Shown: piece after piece, positions 16,902-25,504 of the stretch | How positions within the stretch are numbered: position 1 is the first letter of the stretch | Layout: every line of letters starts with the position of its first letter | Assembly: GCA_002081555.1 (NCBI GenBank) | Contig: MZNV01000994.1 | Location: 1 to 25,504, forward strand | DNA length: 25,504 nt | From: Protostelium mycophagum | Taxonomy: Eukaryota > Evosea > Variosea > Protosteliida > Protosteliaceae | Direction: 5' to 3' | Notes under the pieces: generated by a model | The model's database searches: none | Told to the model about the DNA's origin: nothing | Seen by the model: only the letters and a program-made list of their open reading frames with translations | Position numbers and translations under genes: made by a program

Positions 16902-19900
16902 ATGAGCCAAGTACAGTTAGACGATATCACTACACCAGAAGGTATCAGACAGCGCACTCCGTACGATGTTAAAGAGGATGATCACGTCACGACGACGCTT
17001 GAAGTAGTGCAATCTTCAACTGAGGCAGTGAAGAAAGAACCAACACAAATAGTGAACCCTTTAGAGGACTACTGCTCACCACGTCTTGACCCTATTCATA
17101 ATGTCCGCCTCACAACAGATCATCTGAAATTGTTGTATCTGATCAATTTATACACAAAAAATTCCTCTTCAGCAGACGAGAAGGATGAATGGATCAGGAG
17201 ACTACCTTTGCTTGTTTTGATCTACGAAATTACCATCGCTGGTCATTTCGATTATGACTACGCCCCTGTTTCAGAACCTATAGGTACTCTTTTTTTCTGA
17301 GAAACATTCTCATATTTGATCAGGACGCCGACTCATATACATGAACATTTCACAAGAGGGCAGAGACGATATTGATGACTTGAGAGAAGAAGGTAAGCTT
17401 ACTGCTCCGCAACAAATATTTAATGTGACCCTGTGCAGGATTGATTAATGGCTTGAAGCTCTCCAGCAGCGACTATCAGTCTATCACCGCTTACCAGGTC
17501 CGTATATTTTTTCCCAGCGTTTTGTCTTCTTAATGTGCATCCCATTACCTCCTCCATTTATCTCCGTGGAGTTGAGACTCAGCACCAACAGATATCCTCA
17601 GATGGAATGAAGTTACTTCGAAAAGTCCTAGACAGTAAACCCGATTGGATAGATGATATAGAAGGCTGCGTCAGAGATCCCACCGGCAAACTTTTAGAGG
17701 TCGTTTGGAACTCTTCAGATTTCGTCATACAGGGTGTTGGTGAGCTCTTTAATCTTATTTCTCATCACAACAAATTTCTATTCTACATCCCACCAGCTTC
17801 TTTAAAGCGTTGTAATGCCTTTTATTCCAATGATACTCACTAAAAATAGGATATTCGAGGATATCCACCATCACCAACCCGGAAGACGTTTCTTACGTGT
17901 CTTCACCTTACTTACCGAAAACTTTACGGTATGGTAACACGACACCGCTCACCTCCAACGCCTCAAGAGTCGGCGAAATCGCCGGCTCTACTTCCACTAT
18001 TTTAGACGCTGACCTGAACGAGGTCAGATTTTTCACCGAAAATTCCATCTTTTCCAAGAAATTTCACTGAAAATACAAGGTGATCGTATTATCTAATCTC
18101 AAAGTCTTGGTGGGAGAGTGGATCCCCTTTGGGTCTAACCACATCGTCGCCATGAACGACAAGCTCGGTTCTACAGAACGTGTACAAGGAGGCCTCTTCA
18201 CAGCCCTTGTCGACGACCAACCCGCCGGGACAAAATTTTCTCTTGAACCTGGTGAGTGACACGTCATCGTGTTTTATTGAATCATTGGTGTCAGTTGTTT
18301 CAGAAATGAAGATCGTTCTGAGCTGCGCAGGACTTACAAGTGTACAAATACTGGAATTTGACTATAGCATGTTCCTCAACTTCGAGGCAGATATCAATTT
18401 CCCAGAAGAAGGAGGTACCCGGAATTTACATGAAATTTCACTGAAAAGGATAGGGGTGGTTCAGATCGAACAATTTGGAGTGCACGTGAAAGACGATGGT
18501 CTCGTATGTTGTGGTCTATTTATAGATGCTGTGATGGACAGACTTAAAGACCATATCTCCCTGGACCACCTTTCAAGGTGAATTTTCCGGAAATTTCGAA
18601 ACGTGACCTTTTACAGGCTTCTGACAGATGTACATAATGACAGTTCTGTCATTCTGGAGTCACTCCTGACATCATACCAAAGACGTCTCATCGAGACATT
18701 GCTCGGCCAAGACGCAAACAATCGGGAAAAATTCAACTTGTTGATTGCTAATAAGATAACGCCCAGAATGCCGGCAGATAAATATATGGACAAGGAAGAT
18801 TACGAGAACGAGCTAAAACAGGTATTTTTGTTCAGTGGAGCTGCGGGCGCAGATATTATGTGTCATGGAGCCGTAGGGTTGATGATGGCAGGTGATTGGA
18901 GACACACACGCATCATATGATATCGGGGACACATTATTAATTATGGGAAAGAATGGTATGATCATCGTCACAGAGGACGAAACCCCAGTCATGGACGTAT
19001 GTTTTTATTACAATATTTTTGTTTTTAAATTTTTTTACAAGTTGTTGGTTTCTATTGAATTAAAATATTTGGTGGTGGAATTATTTTTATCTCTCGTGTT
19101 AGAAAGTGGTCCATAGTGATCCTCTCCAGGTCATTGTTTTCTTTATGTCTCTGATGGGAAGACGTATCATATTGGACCACTTTTTCGCCAGGATATTTGC
19201 GCTATATGAGATGCTCAAAGAACTACGAATTTTAATCCTGAATCACGAAAAGTCACCGAATTCCTTCCAACACATCAGAACCGGTATTTCCGAGGTGAGT
19301 TGTAGATATCAAATGTCAAAATGACATGTGGCAGGTGTCCAAGCAGTCGATTTTGCTGGAAGAGGTGCTGAGTTATCTCGCAGAATCTTTTGATGAACTC
19401 GAAATCCCGGAGGTAAGATCAAATTTAAATCATTTTTTCCAAAGAATAATCGCGGGTTGTAGAATGTGATTTTGGCTGGTTACATTCCGCAGAAGTTCAT
19501 CCATGTGTTTTTTGTGCAAAATAAAAGCATATTTTCCGTTCTAAAAATAGAGTTGGTCATATCTCCATGACACGTCATGACAGTGTACAGGTGAAGGAGG
19601 GAGGTCTGGCCTCAGAGTATATGAAGATACTTCGCATAAACAAAATCACACAAGATCTCAAGAGAAGAACAAAAGATCTTAAAAAAAACATGCACGGGAT
19701 TCACAATGAGCTTGGGGCGCAGAGGGAGATGTCTGATGCGATCAAGTCTGTTTTTATTGAATTATCTATCAGGAGAAATTCTTTTAATCGGACAGTTGTA
19801 GATGTATTTTTTCTGAAAAAATGAATGGAAGCCACATCTACAATGATTAATCGTTTTCAAAGGGAGGTGAACATGTTGCGGCTACAGGAGGCGATGTACG

Positions 19901-20759
19901 CAAACACAAAGAACTTGGAGAATGTGATAAGGTCCAACGAGCGATCCAGCTCTAGCCTGGAAGTACTCCAACTCGTACTCTCGGGTACTCTCGCTTTTGA
20001 GATTCTGGACCGCCTCACTGGAGAATGGAGCATTTTAGACACATGGTGAGACATTTCCTCGAAGTTTCGATGAAAATTCTGAGAAAAATCAGGTGGGGAG
20101 AACAGTATCTCAAACAGCCGCTGATAGAAAAGCCCGGAGCATGGTTCGCCATCAATCTGGTATTATGGTTCGCAGTCGCATACTGCCTCAAACTCTTTAT
20201 GGAGAGGCTCACGCAGCGATCTGCCTCTGTACTGGTCGTCCGTATCAAAGCAAATGTGCCCGTAGACTTGGTCAAGTTAAAGTTGTTCCTGTGTACAAAA
20301 CCGCTGCAAGAAGAGGAGGTCGGCATGGAAGACAAGGTGAGATAATTCGATGAAATTTCTGGTGACAGTTGTAGATGGTGGTGAGGAAGGTGTCCTGGAG
20401 TGAAACGGATGAGGTCAAATGGAACGGTGCTTGTCCCACTGTTGAGGTGAGATGTCATACTTTGTATTCGTTTTTTTATTATGATATCATATTAACGATT
20501 GTAGATCTCTTTTGACGAGAAACACGCTTACCTATTGAGCATTTTCATACAGGTAAATATTCTTCCTATATGTATGCCACAGATGCAAATATACTCACCT
20601 CTCCAAACATATGGACTGACCCCATCTGTACAGGTGGATAAAGGGTCCGCAACCATTGTAGTTAGCGAACAAACGATCAAAAGCCGGATATGGCAGGACC
20701 TACGTGAGGCTGAGGTTCTGAAAGACAACGAAGACGACGTCCCAACAGCAGAATACTGA
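16902..20759 (+). CDS. Large membrane protein, about 19 exons, family unrecognised
   Basis: Exons: 16902-17283, 17324-17392, 17439-17497, 17583-17733, 17850-18022, 18080-18251, 18304-18414, 18454-18577, 18617-18821, 18892-18996, 19103-19294, 19335-19412, 19463-19504, 19591-19749, about 19825-20045, 20093-20336, 20375-20446, 20505-20552 and 20634-20759, roughly 910 residues. The N-terminal two thirds are soluble and beta-rich in character (LKVLVGEWIPFGSNHIVAM; GDTLLIMGKNGMIIVTED). A long helical, probably coiled-coil region follows (KITQDLKRRTKDLKK; MLRLQEAMYANTKNLENVI), then a hydrophobic LVLSGTLAFEILDRLTG segment and a clear membrane helix (WFAINLVLWFAVAYCLKLF). The C-terminus is cytosolic-looking and acidic. 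I recall similar tail arrangements in hypothetical proteins of other protists but cannot name the family. The acceptor before exon 15 is unresolved; exons 4 and 10 have alternative acceptors. Many introns carry the shared core described in the findings. Confidence 0.83.
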
Positions 20760-20977
20760 AAATCGAAAACAACCAATAAAAATTTGGGAGGAGTTCTTCA
20801 TCTCTTGGTCAGATTTATAATCACATAGTAAGGAGAAGAGACCTGTAAGAATTGCCTCTGAGTTCAAAGGTGGCAACGGGGTTGTTCTTCATGGGGAATG
20901 TGATGACATTTCTGAGAAGAAATCTGCCGCAAGAATTTATTTTCAGAGGAGAACAGAGCTGACCGCAGTATGAAGCG
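20760..20977. other. Intergenic region with conflicting short frames
   Basis: Between the large membrane-protein stop and the deadenylase ATG. The plus-strand sequence just after the stop (ACCAATAAAAAT) could hold a polyadenylation signal. A minus-strand frame, 21021-20821, includes ITFPMKNNPVATFELRG, and plus-strand frames are also open (MGNVMTFLRRNLPQEF). All three look similarly plausible, so I call no gene. Confidence 0.4.
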
Positions 20978-23436
20978 ATGAACACAGATTCACGCACCAC
21001 AGGACTGAGACAAACACACAAAGGATTTAAAACAAATGCACCCTACACAAGAAGAGAATTCACTTATGGAACAAATCGTCCTTATGAACCATCTTTGAGG
21101 CAGCCAATCCCTCCATCGTCAGAGAAATCTCAAGTGTCGATGTCTGCTCCAATGTCCAATACCTCGCAATACGAACTCAAAGTGGTCACTTACAATACAT
21201 TGGCACAGAAATACATCAAAGGATCGTACCGATACTGTCCTGCAAGATTTCTGAACTCTAATTATCGTTGGGGAAAGATCTCTGCAGAGATTAAAAATTT
21301 GGACGCCGACATTTTATGCTTTCAGGTAGTCATCCTTGACGAACAGGTCCTTTATTGATGATGATTAGGAATATGATTTTTTCCCTGACAAGGCCAAGAC
21401 ATTGGTGTCTTTAGGATACATAGGTGAATTTCAATCCAAAACACGTTACAAAAAACATGCAATCATTTGGAATGGAAACTGTAACTGAAATATCTTCTTT
21501 ACCTGCATTTATGGATCAAAGGAATTCGTGTGCCTTATTATTTTGCAACAAAAGAGTGCCTTGTATGATTTTAAAGCCCTAATAACAATAAAATAGGCGT
21601 TAATAGAGAGAGGACAGGGAAGACGGAGGGTTGTGCCACCTTTTGGAAGTCTGACAAGTGAGTCATTTTCAGTCTTGATGTCATGATCACAAGATATCTG
21701 TGGCTTTCCAGAATTTTGAAGTGTGTTTGTGTCGCGCACCACCAAAAATAAATTCGTAGAATAAGATAGACATTTTCATTCGCATTATCCTGAATTTCGC
21801 AGATTTGAGAGAATATCAGTTTACGTGATCGATTTGAATGAGCTGAGTCATAGTGTGATTGGGCTCGATTACAAGAGGGACAACATCGCACTCATCACGA
21901 TACTCAAACAGACACAAAAGAACGTACCATCACTCATGATCGTCAACACACACTTATTCTGGAACCCCATGTGGCCAGGTCAGTTGTAGATTGTATTGTA
22001 GACGTGTCATTCCTCAACTCATTCAGAAGTGAAATTCCAGCAAGCCAGGTATCTGATCAAGAGAATCGAGCAGGTGAATTTTAAATGTTGTTGTTGCTGT
22101 TATACACGACAATCTTTCGAACAAAAGGACGACATTTTTTAACAAGAAAAACAGATCAACGTGTGGAGAATACCGGTCATCATGTGTGGAGATTTTAATT
22201 CTACCCCAAACAGCGCGGTTTATGAGTTCATCACTACCGCGAACATCTCTAGCGAGTGAGTTCCTTTATCCCAACATATATTTGTAAAAAAAAGTTCTCA
22301 AGACTATGAGCAATCTCGTATCAAAAGTAATGCATCTTCAAGTTTCACATAACAGAGTTGCATAAGACCAGGTACTGACGAATATAGACACCCTCACCTT
22401 CAGAAGAAGGCTTACAACTACCAGAAGGAGCAGAGATATGGGCTGCCAGCTATGTTTGACAATACAAAGAAAGAAAGCGAGGTGAATACTTCTGATTTGT
22501 CAAAAGAGCTGTGATCGGCTTTACGCGGATTTCTTGCATAAGACATGGAAGTTTTACCGATCTACGGTAAAACCAAATGATCAGGCAGATAACGTAACAA
22601 AATGTGTTCTTCGTATTTTGAAGAATGTAGTTCTTCTATAACCACGGTATCCACTTCTCGAGTGCCTACGAGACCTATATGGGTAATCATTCTACAATGA
22701 GACATCATTCTCGATAGGGTGAGATGACAAGTGACAGGCGAGAAGGAGCCACCATTTACAAATTTGACCGACGAATTTCGTGGTACTCTTGACTACATCT
22801 TCTACACCAGTGAGTTCGATTTCGTCGAGTTGTATTTGAGATTGTAGAACAGACATATTTACGCAAGTAGAAGACAGGTGGGGGGCGGGGATGCATCTAC
22901 AATGCGTCTCTCACTTGGAAATTCCACCAGAGAACTGGGTGAAAGGTGACTTTAGTTATGTGATCTTCCTCACATTTGAATTCGGTTTATGTTGACGATT
23001 TTGGACAGGTTTCACTGCACTCCCCAACATGCATCAGGGATCTGATCATCTGCTTCTCATGGCAAGATTCTCATTACAACGTGACCCACACACCACAGAC
23101 CGTCCACACTCTGATGACCCCTCCTCCCTCCCTGGTGATCCCTCCCACCCCCCACCTCATCAAGGGGAGGAGGGTATGTTGGGTGGTTATTCAGACGGCT
23201 GGGTCAGGAAAGTATCGAGCCCAACGGAATTTCCCGCCAAAAACTTGAATTCAAATATTAATACACTGGCCAATTCTGCGACTTTTCAAGAGAGTAAGGA
23301 GGAAGTAGAAGTGATGCAAAGACCCACCGACCGCGTTCTGCTGAACAAATTAGTCAATTTACGTGATCAAGTGAGTGAAGTTTCCCGGAAGTTTCTTCGC
23401 CAAATAATATAGATGTACAGTTTTGTGTTGCAATAA
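20978..23436 (+). CDS. CCR4/Angel/Nocturnin-like EEP-family 3' exonuclease
   Basis: Exons: 20978-21325, 21369-21423, 21597-21657, 21803-21978, 22027-22073, 22155-22255, 22388-22481, 22631-22682, 22738-22809, 22853-22945, 23009-23370 and 23413-23436, giving about 494 residues. The endonuclease/exonuclease/phosphatase fold is complete: VVTYNTLAQKY, metal-binding Glu117 in DILCFQE (split by intron 1), KTEGCATFWK, NTHLFWNP, CGDFNSTPNSAVYEF (Asp242, Asn244), GTLDYIFY (Asp330) and SDHLLLMARF (Asp379, His380). These residues are those used for Mg-dependent poly(A) shortening, so it is probably an active deadenylase. There is no N-terminal LRR, unlike animal and yeast CCR4, so it is closer to short plant CCR4-like/Angel forms. 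The C-terminal 100 residues are Pro/Asp/Ser-rich. The last intron may be retained, which would end the protein at 23412. Confidence 0.95.
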
Positions 23437-23537
23437 ATCACCAAAAAGATTAATCTGTCAAGAGAGAAATTCAGCATCATGGCAAAGCCGCCAAGTCAAA
23501 CAACTTGATAAAAATGAATCCACAATAACATCACAAG

Positions 23538-23812
23538 TTGGCATCTGAGCGAAAGACACTCAAGTCATTGGTTCTGGCAGACAATACATTAGAAGAGATC
23601 ACAAAATCCACCCCGAGGAGTGAGAAGCAATTTGCAGATATAGACGGAGTGGGATGGGCCAAGACGAAAAAGTATCTTATTATGATGGAGAATTCCAAGA
23701 GCGTTTTATTAAATCTGTCAGATTTGGGATGCCATTTTTAGAATTGATCAACAGGCATACAGAAGAGAGTATTATTGAAGAAACAGATATGTTTGAAGAA
23801 CTCAGTTTGAAA
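23538..23812 (+). CDS. HRDC-like protein, frame changes midway
   Basis: Bases 23538-23741 encode an HRDC-like domain: LASERKTLKSLVLADNTL, then EITKSTPRSEKQF and the helix-turn signature IDGVGWAKTKKY. HRDC domains occur in RecQ helicases and RNase D/Rrp6 nucleases, where they bind nucleic acid. Just after KTKKY the natural continuation (GEFQERFIKSVRFGMPFLEL, ending at a TAA at 23810-23812) lies in another frame. No standard GT-AG intron explains the switch, so there may be a very small intron, a sequencing error at the AAAAA run near 23670, or a real frameshift. The 5' part is unclear; an exon near 23500 (NNLIKMNPQ) is possible. No helicase or nuclease domain is in the window. Confidence 0.55.
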
Positions 23813-25055
23813 TAAAGAGATTTTTTGTGGAGTTTTGATGGAGTGAAATGAAGATAGATGAATTGTCACAAACTTACGATCACCTCCAATTGGCCTCGTA
23901 AAGAACCCCTAGAAACAGCAGGGGTATGAATTAAGGGTTTACTGTCAATACTTATGCTATACAATTATCAAATCCACACAAGTTTTCTTAGGGCATCATA
24001 GAACTTTATTTAAATACTTCAATGTTCTCAACCAGTGCAATTGAGAATAAGTGAAATGTATGAGTTTTACAGATGCTGTGTGACAGATACTGACAAACAT
24101 GTCATAAATTACTCACACAACAGACTAAGAAAATTGCTGTAAAGATTAATTTAGCAAGAATTCCTGATCAACATCAAAACTATAAAACAAGCTCATCTTT
24201 TTCTTTGAATCCTCTTAGAAAATTCCTCAGATCAATCCTTAAGGATAGCATTGTCATATCCTTCTTTGAATTTTATAGGTTATATTTGTTTTAATTTGAG
24301 TAAGCTTGTAAAGGCTGAGAAGTAGTTTGATTTCAGATTTCTTCAGAACCAAGATCAGCCAAAAGGTCAGATCACAATTGGACTTATAGAAAAGAGGCTT
24401 TGCTGCATCTGGATAAAAGACTGCTGAATCTCTACAGTCAAACAGATAAGAAAATATTTAGACAGAAAGAGCCAAAAAGTAAAACAATGCTCTCAATCAG
24501 ATAATCCTGGATCTTTAATCAAATATGATGAGATACATTGCTCTATGTGTGGGATGATGCTATTCTGTCTGCAGCATCATTTCTGTGTTTGATTTCTGTT
24601 GCTTGTGACCTAAAACAGTCTAGGTTTTGTTTTTTCCTTCTGTCTGCGTCATTGTTAGAAATGAACTCACGCCATTGGACTGTTGCAAAGATCTAAGGGG
24701 GAAATCCAAGAAAGAAACCAAGAAAGAAGAAGAAACTCAAAGACAGCTGTTGGTTGTTGAAGCCGCTTCAAGTGCGGGTTTATTTTAGGCATATTAAGCG
24801 GCGGAAGCTGTCATGGATAATTGCCAATGAGCAGGCATCAAAATCCTGTAAGCAGAACCGGAGACTTTTGTTGATTTTAAGTGTATCTTACCGTAAAGTC
24901 CATCACAATTAAGACACAATTATAGGTGTGTGCAATTTATGCTCATTTGTGCGAATTTGTACTTATTTGAGCGGATTTGCAAATCTAAAATCCGAAAGTA
25001 TGATATTGTGATGCATTTATCTTTACAATGCATTTGTTGTTTTATTTACAGTTAA
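23813..25055. other. AT-rich gene-poor region
   Basis: About 1.2 kb with no long or protein-like frame and no splice pattern. Composition resembles the subtelomeric spacer at the left end. A 6-bp stem with a 9-nt loop (ACCCCT/AGGGGT) lies at 23905-23925. Around 24940-24980 short ATTTGTGCGAATTTG-type words recur with spacing near 10-12 nt. The right part may be flanking or non-coding sequence of the hAT element. Confidence 0.5.
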
Positions 25056-25160
25056 ATGTCACGTCATAGCAAGAAGATATGTGAAGATTGGAACATATCA
25101 GACCGTGTATGGGGCATAGCCCTAGACAATACATCAACAAATGACGTGCTAGTCAATCTC
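25056..25160 (+). mobile_element. hAT-family DNA transposon fragment (transposase)
   Basis: A short frame from 25056 contains ICEDWNISDRVWGIALDN followed by TSTNDVLVNLLG. This matches the region of hAT transposases (BED zinc-finger type) that reads W-x-I-x-D-K-x-x-x-I-T-L-DNA-S-x-ND, which holds a catalytic aspartate (here the D of LDN). Only about 35 residues are recognisable; no terminal inverted repeats, 8-bp target duplication or other transposase blocks were found. It is a fragment cut off by, or joined to, unrelated retroelement sequence downstream. Confidence 0.6.
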
Positions 25161-25164
25161 TTGG

Positions 25165-25504
25165 GCGAAAATTTAGGCACTCAATTTCTTGGGAGTCTTG
25201 ACTGGGAGTACCCAATGTCCTTCTGGACTATCTATCACAGCTTTACCCAGCAGCAAACATCCAATACTACCCTATCAGGGTCAAATGGGTGGACATCAAG
25301 AACAGACCGTCAGTGGAAAGAGAACCAACGAGTTTGGAGAAGCCAATCTTGTTAATAGAAGATTTTGAGGAACCTACGGAAGAATATTGCAGGGAACTCT
25401 TGTTATAAACACACCTTTTGGGACATTTTGGAGCAGATGCCATAGTATGTCTCAGGAATAGAGGCATTGACTGGCCGGGCTTAACAATCTAAGCAGCAAA
25501 ACTA
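25165..25504 (+). mobile_element. Ty3/gypsy-like LTR retrotransposon remnant (pol)
   Basis: The sequence near 25405-25490 has the pattern of the integrase zinc-binding segment of Ty3/gypsy elements (a GHFG motif followed by a WPG motif). The preceding 200 bp look like the RNase H to integrase linker (LSQLYPAAN; IKNRPSVEREPTSLEKP). The piece is broken, with a small number of disruptions, and runs off the window. No LTR is visible here. The recognisable protein remains suggest moderate rather than great age. It directly follows the hAT fragment, so one probably inserted into the other. Confidence 0.6.

Noticed and set aside
23905-23950. Possible interstitial telomere (ACCCCTAG and TTAAGGGTTTA)
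   Set aside because: Only isolated telomere-like words, with no tandem units; the ACCCCT/AGGGGT stem is short and expected by chance in a region this size.
1-25504. tRNA, rRNA, snRNA or CRISPR content
   Set aside because: No GGTTCGAATCC-type B box with a matching A box, no rRNA-like stretch and no regularly spaced direct repeats were seen on either strand.

Overview
This is the end of a linear chromosome from a unicellular eukaryote. It opens with C-rich telomeric repeats (CCCTAAA and CCCTAAAA units with some CCCCAAA; TTTAGGG/TTTTAGGG on the other strand), a 31-bp subtelomeric tandem repeat and about 1.2 kb of AT-rich, apparently gene-free DNA. From about 1.34 kb to 23.8 kb the window is densely packed with spliced protein genes on both strands. 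Most introns are 20-100 nt with GT-AG ends, the genetic code is standard, and intergenic gaps are often only a few to about 100 nt. The last 1.7 kb is AT-rich and gene-poor and carries mobile-element remnants. A RasGEF gene argues against a land plant or an apicomplexan. The telomere type, tiny introns and gene set fit a free-living or parasitic protist (rhizarian, amoebozoan or another compact lineage); I cannot place it more closely.

Layout, left to right: a small membrane-anchored coiled-coil protein (-, 1339-1842); an unresolved spliced gene (-, 2033-2800); an ISD11/LYRM4-type Fe-S assembly factor (+, 2878-3126); several small unrecognised genes (3130-4820); the Golgi protein SYS1 (-, 4761-5324); LSM12 (+, 5454-6239); a 21-exon Ras guanine-nucleotide exchange factor with a DEP domain between its RasGEF_N and catalytic domains (+, 6494-11000); an unresolved stretch (11001-11621); an F-box protein (-, 11627-12257); a small unknown gene (+, 12262-12512); LSM3 (-, 12517-12949); a ChaC gamma-glutamylcyclotransferase (+, 13040-13743); a small unknown ORF (-, 13716-13925); a cyclin (+, 13938-14795); a TRAF-like zinc-finger coiled-coil protein (-, 14850-16433); a small unresolved gene (-, 16531 to about 16875); a roughly 910-residue membrane protein of unrecognised family in about 19 exons (+, 16902-20759); a CCR4/Angel/Nocturnin-type EEP-fold deadenylase (+, 20978-23436); and an HRDC-like protein (+, about 23538-23812). 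The end holds a hAT transposase fragment and a broken Ty3/gypsy pol remnant.

The genes do not form one pathway. They are housekeeping and signalling genes: RNA decay and splicing (LSM3, LSM12, CCR4-like), Fe-S assembly (ISD11), glutathione turnover (ChaC), Golgi trafficking (SYS1), Ras signalling, ubiquitin ligase and cell-cycle control. The most interesting signals lie in the introns. A degenerate core resembling GAAATTTCACTGAAAA recurs in at least a dozen introns of four genes (introner-like); a TTGTAGA/TCTACAA heptamer is strongly over-represented; AAG 3' splice sites are frequent; and genes are packed to within 4 nt of each other. Exon models were built by eye from frame continuity, GT-AG signals and family conservation, and have not been checked against transcripts.
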